From NCBI GenBank assembly GCA_022843625.1, contig JALHNH010000031.1:16243-80242 (forward strand): 64,000 nucleotides of DNA, read 5' to 3'. Position numbers and translations under genes: made by a program. Under the pieces are notes generated by a model. That model did no database searches, was not told the origin of the DNA, and worked only from the letters and a program-made list of their open reading frames with translations. Within the stretch, counting starts at the first letter, position 1; each line of letters begins with the position of its first letter. Positions 1 through 9,028 of the stretch are shown in pieces. Source of the DNA: Bryobacter sp. Its GTDB lineage: Bacteria; Acidobacteriota; Terriglobia; Bryobacterales; Bryobacteraceae.

Positions 1-147
1 TCGGGCGCTCGCAACGTCGACAACATCCTTACCAACACGGTACTACCGGACATCAGCCGGCGTGTGCTGGGCATGATGGCAGAGGGCATTCGCCCCGAGC
101 TGATCACGATCACGGTTGGAGCCGACGGCAACTTCCAGTACGTTTAA
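1..147 (+). CDS. tssH: Type VI secretion ATPase TssH/ClpV, C-terminal fragment
   Basis: The window opens inside this gene, in frame from base 1, and the reading frame ends at TAA 145-147. The 48 visible residues begin SGARNVDNILTNTVLPDISR and finish with a beta-strand segment ending FQYV. The GARN-(V/I)-D-x-I-L-x-x-T-x-LP pattern followed by a short strand-rich tail is how the C-terminal D2-small domain of ClpV-type AAA+ ATPases ends. In the family, ClpV disassembles contracted TssB/TssC sheaths in the cytosol so that the secretion machine can be recycled. A VgrG gene 6.5 kb downstream on the same strand supports the type VI reading. A general ClpB chaperone is the alternative, but ClpB tails usually differ. 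The 5' part lies outside the window. Confidence 0.8.
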   Translation, partial: SGARNVDNILTNTVLPDISRRVLGMMAEGIRPELITITVGADGNFQYV

Positions 148-149
148 GC

Positions 150-196
150 AATAAAAAAGCCCACTCCAGTTTGCGCTGGAGTGGGCCTTTTTTATT
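150..196. terminator. Bidirectional rho-independent terminator
   Basis: An inverted repeat pairs the left arm GCCCACTCCAG with the right arm CTGGAGTGGGC around a short loop, with one unpaired G. It is flanked by an A-run on the left and a T-run on the right, so it works as a terminator on either strand. It starts 2 nt after the ClpV stop and ends 4 nt before the stop of the convergent M16 gene, so it should end both transcripts. Confidence 0.92.
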
Positions 197-199
197 GGG

Positions 200-2926
200 T
201 TAGGGCTTGATGCCTGCCTTTTCAAAATCGCCCGCCTTGAAGATGCTGAGCTTCGAAGGATCCATGTACTTCTTGAAAACTTCATTCACCTTCTCGGGCG
301 TAAGAGCATCGACTTTGCTTTCCACTTCGCGAGTGAAGAGCATTGTTCGATTGTAGGCTGCGTTGTTGTTGAGAGTACCCGTGAGCATACTGTCTTCAGT
401 TCGCATAACCTGCCGCGATTGCAGCCAGCCCTTCTTGGCCGAGTTTACTTCGTCAAGAGTAAAACCGTCCTTGAAAGCTTTTTCCAGTTCTTCCTGGAAG
501 GCCTTTTCCACCTTCTGGATGTTGGCGGGATTGAGGATGGCGTTGCCCATGAACATGGCATTGTCCTGCTTGGGAGATGCCGAGAAGTTGGCACCTACTC
601 CATAGCTCAAGCCCTCCTTGCCGCGGATACGGCTGGCCAGACGGGAGTTCAGGAAGCCGCCACCCAAAATGTAGTTGCCAAGAACCAGAGCAGGATAGTC
701 AGGATGATCATCGTTGATCTGGATCGGGAAGCTTGCGAAGAACACAGCATTGGCCTTGTCTGGAGTCTGGAAAGACTGATTGACAGGTTCTACAGGTCTA
801 AAGGGGTTGGGGATTCGAGTATAGGGCGAGTTGGACTTCCAGGACCCAAAGAGATTGGTGAGAAGCGGGGCAATGGCTGCCTCATCAAAATCGCCGACAA
901 TCGAGATCTGCCCTGATGAGGCACCATAGAACTGCTTGTGGAAGGCCTTCAGGTCGTCGAGCTTAACAGCTTTGATGTTGGCAATCTGCTCTTCGGGGGT
1001 AGGACGATAGCGGACATCGCCCTTGGGATAGGGGGACATGTGGCGCATCATGGCCGTCATGGCAACCGACTGGGGTTCCTTTTGACCGTTCTCAACACCG
1101 GTGATGAGGTTCTTGGTTAGCTCCTGAAATTCGCTTTCAGGGAAAGAAGGTTCCTTCATCAGCTCAGCTACCAATGTAAGAACTGCGGGTAGATTGGCGC
1201 GCGTGGTTTCAATGCTTGCCAGCACTAGAGCTGCCCCACCGAAAATACGAGCGTTTGCCTTCAGGCGATCAAGTTCGTCTTTGATTTGCTTCTTGTCTCG
1301 CTTGTTGGTGCCGCGATCGAGCATGCTGGCTGTGAGCCTGCCAATCTCAATTTTGCCCATCAGAGATTTTTCATCGCCCATGTTGAGAACGATCTGGGCA
1401 TTTACTTTTTCTCCGCGATTCTTTTTCGACAGGAGCATGGTTTGGATTCCAGCCGGAAGTTTTGCGCGCTTAGTGCGGTTGTCGATATTGGCTGCTGAGG
1501 AATCAAAAGCTTCGCCCGCTGCCAGAGCCGCGCCACCCTTGTAGTCTTTTACGAGCGAAGAAATCGTGGGCGCCTTGGGCACTTCGGTGCGATCGGGCTT
1601 GTCTTCAGGGATGAAGACGCCGAGGGTACGATTGGATGGCTTCAAGTAGCGCAGGGCAGCTTGCTGCACTTGTTCCACGGTTGCGTTGAGTGTTGCATCG
1701 CGGGTGACGAAGAAGGTGCGCCAATCTCCCAGGGCGATGTAATCGCTGAGTGTCAATCCGACACGCTCTGCGTTGTTGAACCGAATCTCGTAGTTCTTGC
1801 GCAATGCCTGCTTGGCCTGCTCCACTTCCTCTTTGGTGACGGGCTCTTTGGCAAAGCCCTCCACGGTGTCGAGTAGAATCTTCTTTGCTTCTTCGATATT
1901 GTCAGTCTTGGACAGGACAAGGCCATTGAGCATGGCACCAGGCTCGGCGAGTTCAAAGGTCTGGGTGAAGCTTTGAGTAGCCTTCTTGGTTTCCACGAGG
2001 CGCTTGTAAATTCTGCCCGTTGCATCATCACTCAAGATAGCGTCGAGCACATTCAGGGCGCCGAGGTCAGGATGAGTGCCAGCAGGGATATGATAACCAG
2101 CCATTAATACCTGGATGCCGCCTACGCGGCGGACGGTCACCAGGCGCTCGCCATCCTGCACTGGCTCTTCTGTGTAGGTTGCTTGAATTGTGCGCTCAGG
2201 CTTGGGGATTGAGCCAAAAAGTTCCATCACCATGGCCAGTGTTTTCGCTTCATCGAACTTACCGGTAATCGTGAGCACCGCATTGTCAGGCTGATAGAAG
2301 CGCTTGTAGAAGGCCTGTAGACGCTCGATGTTAACTCCCTCGATATCGCTACGCGCACCGATGGTTGTCTTGCCATAGTTATGCCATTCGAACATCGTGG
2401 CCAGCGTGCGCTGGAACATGATGTTGAAGGGGTTGTTTTCGCCGCTCTCAAACTCGTTGCGGACCACAGTCATTTCGCTGTCGAGGTCTTTTCTTGCGAT
2501 GAAGGAGTTGACCATGCGGTCGGATTCGAGATCGAGTGCCCAACGGAGATTCTCCTCTGACGCGTTGCAGGTTTCGAAGTAGTTGGTGCGGTCCCAACTT
2601 GTGGTTCCGTTCGGGAAGCAGCCGTGGTCGGTGAGTTCTTTAGGAATGTTGCCATGCTTCGGAGTGCCCTTAAATACCAGGTGCTCGAGCAAGTGAGCCA
2701 TACCCGTTTCGCCATAGTTTTCGTGGCGGGAACCTACCAGGTAGGTGATATTTACGGTGAACTTATTCTTTGACGGATCAGGAAAAAGAAGCACCTTCAA
2801 GCCGTTACGAGTGAGCTTGTATTCGGTAATGCCTTCTACGGTTACACCACGCTCCAGCCCGGGCGGGAGGGGGGCTTGAGCGTAGAGGCCAAGACCAACA
2901 CAAATCGATAAAACGAATCTAAGCAT
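200..2926 (-). CDS. M16 family zinc metallopeptidase, two-domain, secreted
   Basis: A 908-residue pitrilysin/insulinase-type peptidase with an N-terminal signal peptide ending near YAQ (residues 1-17). The inverted zinc motif HxxEH is H78-L-L-E81-H82, and the third ligand is probably E158 in the RNEFE segment 76 residues later, as the family expects. Two M16 repeats are fused in one chain. The second half (from about residue 480) has no HxxEH, so it is the usual inactive partner half that closes the clamshell. Family members degrade peptides in the periplasm. It lies 18 nt downstream of the Oar-like receptor on the same strand and is probably co-transcribed with it, which would fit degradation of imported peptides; that link is inference. 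Confidence 0.93.
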   Translation of the reverse strand: MLRFVLSICVGLGLYAQAPLPPGLERGVTVEGITEYKLTRNGLKVLLFPDPSKNKFTVNITYLVGSRHENYGETGMAHLLEHLVFKGTPKHGNIPKELTDHGCFPNGTTSWDRTNYFETCNASEENLRWALDLESDRMVNSFIARKDLDSEMTVVRNEFESGENNPFNIMFQRTLATMFEWHNYGKTTIGARSDIEGVNIERLQAFYKRFYQPDNAVLTITGKFDEAKTLAMVMELFGSIPKPERTIQATYTEEPVQDGERLVTVRRVGGIQVLMAGYHIPAGTHPDLGALNVLDAILSDDATGRIYKRLVETKKATQSFTQTFELAEPGAMLNGLVLSKTDNIEEAKKILLDTVEGFAKEPVTKEEVEQAKQALRKNYEIRFNNAERVGLTLSDYIALGDWRTFFVTRDATLNATVEQVQQAALRYLKPSNRTLGVFIPEDKPDRTEVPKAPTISSLVKDYKGGAALAAGEAFDSSAANIDNRTKRAKLPAGIQTMLLSKKNRGEKVNAQIVLNMGDEKSLMGKIEIGRLTASMLDRGTNKRDKKQIKDELDRLKANARIFGGAALVLASIETTRANLPAVLTLVAELMKEPSFPESEFQELTKNLITGVENGQKEPQSVAMTAMMRHMSPYPKGDVRYRPTPEEQIANIKAVKLDDLKAFHKQFYGASSGQISIVGDFDEAAIAPLLTNLFGSWKSNSPYTRIPNPFRPVEPVNQSFQTPDKANAVFFASFPIQINDDHPDYPALVLGNYILGGGFLNSRLASRIRGKEGLSYGVGANFSASPKQDNAMFMGNAILNPANIQKVEKAFQEELEKAFKDGFTLDEVNSAKKGWLQSRQVMRTEDSMLTGTLNNNAAYNRTMLFTREVESKVDALTPEKVNEVFKKYMDPSKLSIFKAGDFEKAGIKP

Positions 2927-2944
2927 AACTTAAGCTTAGCCCGG

Positions 2945-5900
2945 TTAGAAGTAAATCTTGGAACCCACTTCCACCCTTCGCGCATTGTCTACGACGCCGC
3001 CTGCGCTGCCAAAGTTAGCCTGTCCCACTGTGATTACACTTGGGCCACCGAAAGAGACCTGATTGAGCACGTTGAAAGCACGAAGCTGAAGCGACATGCG
3101 GATTTTGTCCGTAAGGAACACCGACTTCTGCAGGTTCACGTCGCTTGCCCTCAACCAGCCTTCCCGAATGTTGGGGAGAAAGCGGGGCCCGTCGGGGATT
3201 TGAAACTCAGGCGTGGTGCGAAAGGCTGCCGGGTTAAACCAGGGTTTGGTGCAGCCGCAGGCATTGGACCAATCGCGACTGTTGGCGATGGATTGCGAGA
3301 GCGGATAGGCAGCTTCTACGCCCGGAACCACTGAAGCTCGGGACGGATTCGCGCCAGCGATGCGCGACAGATCGGGGCCACCTACGTTGATTGGCAGACC
3401 GGCCTGCAAGGTTGTGTTGGAGAAGAACTGCCAGTTGCCGACGAAGCGATTCATGAGCTTGTTCTTGTTGAGATACTTCTTGCCTCTGCCAAAAGGCAAC
3501 TGTGTGGAGAAGGTGATGACGGCCCGTTGCGGCACGTCGAAGGAGCCGACAGAGCGTTCGAGCCTGACGTTGTAGGTATCGCGAATCCCGGCTGGATCGA
3601 GGAAGGCGATGCCGTTGCCGCCGCCACCGGTTTCGAGAACCTTCGAAATCGTGTAATGCGCGCCGAGTGAGAAGCCGCGGGAGAATCTTCGATCCATTTT
3701 GAATGTGACGGCGTGATAGATGCTGTCGCCGACCGGCGGCCTGAAGTAGATCAAGCTGCCTCCGAAGGCATTCGCAGTTGTTGGCGAGGCGAACTGGGGA
3801 TAGGGCTTCAACAATTGCATGCGGGGGATTCGCTGCAAAGAGAGCAAGCCGGGAAGCCCTCTACCAAAGAAGGGATTGGGCACCTGTTCAGTAAGAAAGG
3901 CACCGCCATTGGCCAGATTCTTCGGGTCGATCTGATTGAGTTCGAGGCTGTTGGTGGGCAGGCGAACACCGCGACTGCCGAAGTAGGTGACGTCGATTGC
4001 GGTGGTCTTCCCCAGCTGTTGAGCCACGGCGAAGTTCCATTGCTGGACGTAGCTGTTGGGCTGATCGCGCAGGACGAGGTTGGCGTTGTTGCCTAGGCGG
4101 AAGGTGCCGTTATCTAAACGGTTGGTGGAGTTGGGCCGTACGATGCCGCCGGGAAACGGATTGCTGAGTGTTGTACGGGGAGTGTAATCAGGGTTGAAGA
4201 CATCGGCGATTACGTTGAAGTTGAAGGGTGTTGTTACGATCGCAGTTTCAAGCCCGATCGGAAGATAGAAGATACCGAAACCGCCGCGTACGGCGGTCTT
4301 GTTTGTGACGCGGTAGGCGAAGCCGAGTCGAGGGCCGAAGTTCTTCCAGTTCGTCTTGCGGATGGTGCGAGGATTCTTGCCACCGGTGAATTCGAGAGCA
4401 CCTTTAAAGCCGGTGCCGTTGTCAGCCTGTGGGTTGAAGTAGGTGAGGCGATCATGTGCTTCGCCGGTGCCGGTTTCGGCTTCCCAACGGACACCAAGAT
4501 TCAGGGTGAGACGAGAATTGACCTTCCAGTCGTCCTGGAAGTAGCTACCCATATAGTGCTGGAAGGCGCTCAAGGGTTCGACTTTTTCGTAGGTGTAGGC
4601 ACCAAATCCTAAAAGGAAGCTGGCCAGGCCGAGGCCTTGTTCTGGACGGGCAATGCCCAGTTGATCGCTAGACGTGTAGAACTGATTGAAGTTGTAAGCC
4701 CCGGTGGGATTGGCAACCTGGAAGGGATAGAAACGATACAGGCGGTATTCGCCACCCATTTTAAGCGTGTGCTTGCCGCGCACCCAGACGAGGTTGTTCT
4801 GAAGGCCCTGTGTGTCGCGGGGTTGGTTGTTGAAGGCTGTGCCGCCAAGGTCTGGGATGCCGCTGCCTACAGAGACGTTTGGATAGATGAGGACGTTGGC
4901 GGAGTCGCGGATGTAATTGGGGAGGCCGAGAGTGGTGGGGTCGAAGCCCAAAGTGTTCGAAACCAGGTTTGCTCGATAGCGCACGTACATGTAACGGAAT
5001 ACGTTAAAGAGATAAGGCGTGATCTGGTAGGTGTCGTCAAAGCCGGAGTTGTAGAAGCTGTCTTTGGTGTTATTGGAGTTGGTGAAGCGCACCTTGACGC
5101 TGGGCTGGGTGTCGAGCGATTTCTGTTGCGAGAAGCGGCCAAAGAGGCGGTGGCGGTCATTGAAGATATGGTCAACGCGGGTGGTGAACAGGTCACGAGA
5201 ATAGCCACGGTTGCCGGCGAAGAGGTAGTTTTGCCGACCGGTGATGGAAGATCCAATTCGGTTTGCTTCGGGATACTCTTCAAGCATTTTCACAGCCACC
5301 GGATTGAAGCGGCCTCTGGGGATTACGTTGCCTGGGAATGGATCGCGAGATCTGACGCCTCCTGAGATACGGCTAGTGTTGGGGTCATAGATCTGGATCA
5401 ACTGCCCGCCGCCTGCACCGAGGAAGCGGGTTTCGGAGAAGTCGCCATTGCGCTCAAGAGTGGTGGGTACGCTGGTGATGCTACGCACCGGATCTTTCTC
5501 TCTGCGGCCTTCGAAAGCGGTAAAGAAGAAGGTCTTGTTCTTGCCACGATATAAGCCAGGGATGGAAACAGGCCCGCCGATGGTGCCGCCGTATTGGTGA
5601 CGGCGCAAGACGGGGCGGATGGTGCCGAAGCGGTTGTTCACGAAGCTGTTGGCGTTGAGGAAATCGTTCTGGTGGTAATAATAAGCTGTGCCGTGATACC
5701 TGTTGCCTCCGCTTTTGGTGACGATATTGACAGCACCGCCGCCGGTGCGGCCGAACTCTGCCGAGAAGCTGTTGGTTTCGACGCGAAACTCCTGCACTGC
5801 ATCTGGTGGCGGGCTGAAGGCGACACCGTTGAAGTCGCCAATCGTATTTACTGCGCCATCGAGAAGGACTTCGTTGGTGGAGGTTCTGCCACCGCCGACG

Positions 5901-6433
5901 GAGAAGTTGGAATTAAAAACTCCTCTGCCCCCGCGAGCGTCGCCGACCTGACCTTTGGCAATTACTCCGGGAGCCAGACGTACAACGGCCATAACATCGC
6001 GTTGCACCAGAGGGAGTTCATCAATGGTCTGCGAACTGATGGTTGTGCCTACGTTGCCGGCCTCGGTTTGCAGCACAGGCGCGTCTTCGGTGACCTGAAT
6101 TTCAGTGGCGACGCTGAGGAGCGAGAGCTTGAAATCGAGAACAGCAGATTGATTGATTTCGAGGCTGACCTGCTTCTGGATTTTCTTTTGGAAGCCCAGT
6201 GCCGTGACGGATATTTCGTAGAGCCCTGGGGGAAGAATTGGAAACGAAAATACGCCTGTAGCGTCGGTTGTGGTGGACTTTGTCGCGTTGGTCTCTACTT
6301 GAGTCGCGACTACAACTGCAGCAGCGATGGGAGTGGCTGTGGGGTCAAGCACAGTGCCGGTAAGGCGGGCTGTAAAGGTCTGTGCAGAGAGCAAGGGCAA
6401 TAGGCAGAGCATGAAAACAACATTTCGAATCAC
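2945..6433 (-). CDS. Oar-like TonB-dependent outer-membrane receptor with carboxypeptidase-regulatory domain
   Basis: About 1,162 residues from the GTG at 6433. The start gives a signal peptide MIRNVVFMLCLLPLLSAQ; an ATG at 6412 is the alternative. The open frame extends to 6880, but that would run antisense through vgrG and encodes no signal peptide, so it is rejected. Residues about 20-110 form a CarboxypepD_reg beta-sandwich (TGTVLDPTATPIAAAVV). Next comes a plug-like segment (VLLDGAVN, GGGAVNIVTKSGGNRYHG), and the rest is beta-barrel-like, ending in an aromatic residue (VGSKIYF). Such proteins are abundant in Acidobacteriota and are presumed to import or bind polymers or peptides at the outer membrane. 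The substrate is unknown. The downstream partner is the M16 peptidase. Start confidence is lower than gene confidence. Confidence 0.88.
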   Translation of the reverse strand: MIRNVVFMLCLLPLLSAQTFTARLTGTVLDPTATPIAAAVVVATQVETNATKSTTTDATGVFSFPILPPGLYEISVTALGFQKKIQKQVSLEINQSAVLDFKLSLLSVATEIQVTEDAPVLQTEAGNVGTTISSQTIDELPLVQRDVMAVVRLAPGVIAKGQVGDARGGRGVFNSNFSVGGGRTSTNEVLLDGAVNTIGDFNGVAFSPPPDAVQEFRVETNSFSAEFGRTGGGAVNIVTKSGGNRYHGTAYYYHQNDFLNANSFVNNRFGTIRPVLRRHQYGGTIGGPVSIPGLYRGKNKTFFFTAFEGRREKDPVRSITSVPTTLERNGDFSETRFLGAGGGQLIQIYDPNTSRISGGVRSRDPFPGNVIPRGRFNPVAVKMLEEYPEANRIGSSITGRQNYLFAGNRGYSRDLFTTRVDHIFNDRHRLFGRFSQQKSLDTQPSVKVRFTNSNNTKDSFYNSGFDDTYQITPYLFNVFRYMYVRYRANLVSNTLGFDPTTLGLPNYIRDSANVLIYPNVSVGSGIPDLGGTAFNNQPRDTQGLQNNLVWVRGKHTLKMGGEYRLYRFYPFQVANPTGAYNFNQFYTSSDQLGIARPEQGLGLASFLLGFGAYTYEKVEPLSAFQHYMGSYFQDDWKVNSRLTLNLGVRWEAETGTGEAHDRLTYFNPQADNGTGFKGALEFTGGKNPRTIRKTNWKNFGPRLGFAYRVTNKTAVRGGFGIFYLPIGLETAIVTTPFNFNVIADVFNPDYTPRTTLSNPFPGGIVRPNSTNRLDNGTFRLGNNANLVLRDQPNSYVQQWNFAVAQQLGKTTAIDVTYFGSRGVRLPTNSLELNQIDPKNLANGGAFLTEQVPNPFFGRGLPGLLSLQRIPRMQLLKPYPQFASPTTANAFGGSLIYFRPPVGDSIYHAVTFKMDRRFSRGFSLGAHYTISKVLETGGGGNGIAFLDPAGIRDTYNVRLERSVGSFDVPQRAVITFSTQLPFGRGKKYLNKNKLMNRFVGNWQFFSNTTLQAGLPINVGGPDLSRIAGANPSRASVVPGVEAAYPLSQSIANSRDWSNACGCTKPWFNPAAFRTTPEFQIPDGPRFLPNIREGWLRASDVNLQKSVFLTDKIRMSLQLRAFNVLNQVSFGGPSVITVGQANFGSAGGVVDNARRVEVGSKIYF

Positions 6434-6655
6434 GATCTCTAGAATATCCGGAATAAGGATGTTGTTTGACAATTCCCAGAGGTGCATCAAATCAATGACC
6501 AACGGCCTTGCAGCCTGGCCGGGCGTGGTGTTGTGGACATGGTTGTGCGGGTTTCCGGTATCGATCCCAGAACAGTACGAATCGCTATTCATTAGCCCGG
6601 TTGACCCATTTGCCCCACGAGTGGCGCTATATCTATAGACTGTAGATTCTACGCC

Positions 6656-8458
6656 ATGCCAATCAAGCAAGAGAAATTCCCTTATGAAGTACTGATCCCC
6701 CATCTGGGGAAGGACACGTTCGCCTTGATGACCCTCGATGGGAGCGAGTTTGTTTCTAATACTTACAACTACCGGGTTGTTATGGCTACGTACGACAAGT
6801 CCATCGACGACGAAGATTTGCTGCGGAAAGCGATCGTAATCAAGGTGCGCCGGGATGGAATCCCGGACCGCGTCATTCACGGTCTGATCCAGCGAACGAA
6901 ACTACTCGGCGTGGAGCCAGAGCCCAAGCCGGTCTACTTTTGGGAAGCTACGGTAGTTCCTGCACTCTGGTTTCTGAACCTGGAGACCGAATGCCGGCAC
7001 TTTCTGAAAAAGACAGCGGTGGACATTGTGAAAGAAGTGCTGCGGGAGCACGGCGTTGTCAATTTTGAATTTAAAGTGCAGGCAAAATTGCCGGTTAGGG
7101 AATTCACGGTTCAGTACCGCGAGACCAGCTTTAATTTTATTTCCAGGCTCCTTGAAGAGGAGGGGATTTTCTACTGGTTTGAACACACCGAGCAGCGTCA
7201 CCAACTGGTGTTTGCCGACAGCAACTCGGCTACGCAGAACAGTCCACATCTGTGCAAATTTCCATATGGAAAAGGAACGGTCTCTGGAGCGGGAGCCGGG
7301 GTAATCGACAGTCTGGAACAATCGGTCTCGATCCATACAGGCAAAATGACGTTTCAGGATTTCAACTTTGAAAAGAGTTCTGTCAGCTTGCTGGCATCCA
7401 CTTCGGGCAAGCGAATGGCCGAAGTCTACGATTATCCCGGCTTCTATACCACCAAGGAAGAGGGGGAACGCTATGCGCGTCTTCGACTGGAGGAGCAGGA
7501 AGCCAACCTGAGAATCGTTCAACTGGACACGATCTCAACCACTCTTTTGCCAGGTTTTCGCTTTGAAGTTACAGACCATTTCGATGCACAGGTAAACACT
7601 TCCTACATCGCGCTCAGCAGTACCATTGAGTGCCGGCAGAGCGTGATGGACGATGGGGATGGGGGAGCAACCAGCACGGCGCGATTTAGCCTGTCGGCAA
7701 TCCCGATGAAGGTACCCTACCGGCCAGCTCGCTTGCATCCCAAACCGATGATTCACGGTGTACAGACCGCGATTGTGTGTGGCCCTTCGGGCAATGAGAT
7801 CCATTGCGACAAATACGGCAGGGTAAAGGTTCAATTTCACTGGGATCGCAAGAACAAGAGGGACGATAATTCCTCTCACTGGATTCGTATCTCAAACACG
7901 ATGGCCGGCGCGAATTGGGGCCAGATATCCATTCCCAGGATCGGTCAGGAAGTGATCGTCAGTTTTCTTGAAGGGGACCCGGATCGCCCGATCATTACCG
8001 GTCGAGTGTACAACGACCAACAGATGCCGCCGTATGGGTTACCGGACAACAAGACACAATCGGGCTTCAAGTCAAGATCGAGCCCGGGTGGGGGGTCTTC
8101 TGACTTCAATGAGTTTCGTTTTGAAGACAAGAAGGGGAGCGAGCAGATTTACCTTCATGCCCAGAAGGATTACGACGAACTGATTGAAGAGCAGCACACA
8201 ATCACCGTGCAGAAGAAAGATCAGATCACCAAGGTTGAGCAAGGAGACCGCAAGATCACCGTGTCTATGGGGAATAACAACCTTGAGGCAAGTGCGGGAA
8301 AGATCGGCGAGAAGGCCGCTCAGGAGATCAAAATGGAATGCGGTGGCTCCACCATCACGATGACTCCGGCGAGCATCGAGCTTAAAATTGGCGGTTCATC
8401 CATTACGATGACCGGAGCCTCCATGATGATCAAAGCAAACGTGATTCTCCAGAACTAG
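6656..8458 (+). CDS. vgrG: Type VI secretion tip protein VgrG (TssI)
   Basis: A 600-residue VgrG spike. Residues 1 to about 350 carry the gp27-like part, with conserved YRETSFNFISRLLEEEGIFY around residues 153-172. Residues about 370-460 carry the gp5-like OB-fold with IHCDKYGRVKVQFHWD, ending in the canonical GRVYNDQQMPPY and SGFKSRSSPGG. The remainder is a beta-helix with two copies of a GGS(T/S)ITMT repeat at the end. There is no C-terminal effector extension, so it is a non-specialised VgrG. In the cell it caps the Hcp tube. No clear Shine-Dalgarno precedes the ATG; a TTGCCC/TATAGA pair at 6610-6639 is a weak promoter candidate. It is followed 6 nt later by the DUF6931-like gene and faces away from the Oar-like receptor. 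Confidence 0.97.
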   Translation: MPIKQEKFPYEVLIPHLGKDTFALMTLDGSEFVSNTYNYRVVMATYDKSIDDEDLLRKAIVIKVRRDGIPDRVIHGLIQRTKLLGVEPEPKPVYFWEATVVPALWFLNLETECRHFLKKTAVDIVKEVLREHGVVNFEFKVQAKLPVREFTVQYRETSFNFISRLLEEEGIFYWFEHTEQRHQLVFADSNSATQNSPHLCKFPYGKGTVSGAGAGVIDSLEQSVSIHTGKMTFQDFNFEKSSVSLLASTSGKRMAEVYDYPGFYTTKEEGERYARLRLEEQEANLRIVQLDTISTTLLPGFRFEVTDHFDAQVNTSYIALSSTIECRQSVMDDGDGGATSTARFSLSAIPMKVPYRPARLHPKPMIHGVQTAIVCGPSGNEIHCDKYGRVKVQFHWDRKNKRDDNSSHWIRISNTMAGANWGQISIPRIGQEVIVSFLEGDPDRPIITGRVYNDQQMPPYGLPDNKTQSGFKSRSSPGGGSSDFNEFRFEDKKGSEQIYLHAQKDYDELIEEQHTITVQKKDQITKVEQGDRKITVSMGNNNLEASAGKIGEKAAQEIKMECGGSTITMTPASIELKIGGSSITMTGASMMIKANVILQN

Positions 8459-8464
8459 CAACCC

Positions 8465-9028
8465 ATGACAGCCAAGAACGCATCCGAAATCAGTGTGCAA
8501 GCACAAATCAAGATTCCCGCGAAGGATCTGCTGCCGCTTGCACAAAATGCGGGTCACTATTGTGAACTGCTAATCGAGCGTCACTTCTGGATGGAGGCGA
8601 TCGCTTACCTGAGTCATGCCATCAGCCCGCGAGAGGGGATCTGGTGGGCCTGGTTTTGTACCCGCAAGGCATCGCTGCCGAAGAACGACCCAGCCGAAAT
8701 TCAGGCGCTAGCAACGGCCGAAGCCTGGATTGGACAGCCCGTTGAGGAGAACCGCAAAAAGTCTGGCGATCTTGCCGAAAGGTTACCGGATGGCTCAGCC
8801 GCTCAAGCTGTGCTGAGGGCCATTCATTACACGGGTGAGACAATCAATCAAATCAACTCGGAAAAGATTCCGGTAATTCCATACATGAGCAATAAATTTA
8901 TACAGGTGGCTGTAGTGACATCGGTGTATGCATTGGACCCGGAGCACCCGGAGGCAGTGGCTGGAGACTTTCTGAAGCAGGGGATGGATGTTGCTAACCG
9001 CATTCAGCTTTGGGCGAAATACGCTTAG
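8465..9028 (+). CDS. DUF6931-like protein, T6SS-associated
   Basis: 187 residues, no signal peptide, 6 nt after vgrG, so probably the same transcript. The segment REGIWWAWFCTRKA (about residues 56-69), followed by Ala-rich helices and PVIPYMSNKF, resembles the DUF6931 family, whose members are found in type VI loci of Proteobacteria and Acidobacteria. The function is not established; an accessory or adaptor role for VgrG is inference from position only. The stop codon overlaps the stop of the convergent VWA gene in the tetranucleotide TTAG (9025-9028). Confidence 0.72.
   Translation: MTAKNASEISVQAQIKIPAKDLLPLAQNAGHYCELLIERHFWMEAIAYLSHAISPREGIWWAWFCTRKASLPKNDPAEIQALATAEAWIGQPVEENRKKSGDLAERLPDGSAAQAVLRAIHYTGETINQINSEKIPVIPYMSNKFIQVAVVTSVYALDPEHPEAVAGDFLKQGMDVANRIQLWAKYA

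Noticed and set aside
6434..6880. N-terminal extension of the Oar-like receptor frame
   Set aside because: It would run antisense through the start of vgrG and shows no signal peptide or family match; the signal peptide begins at 6433 or 6412.
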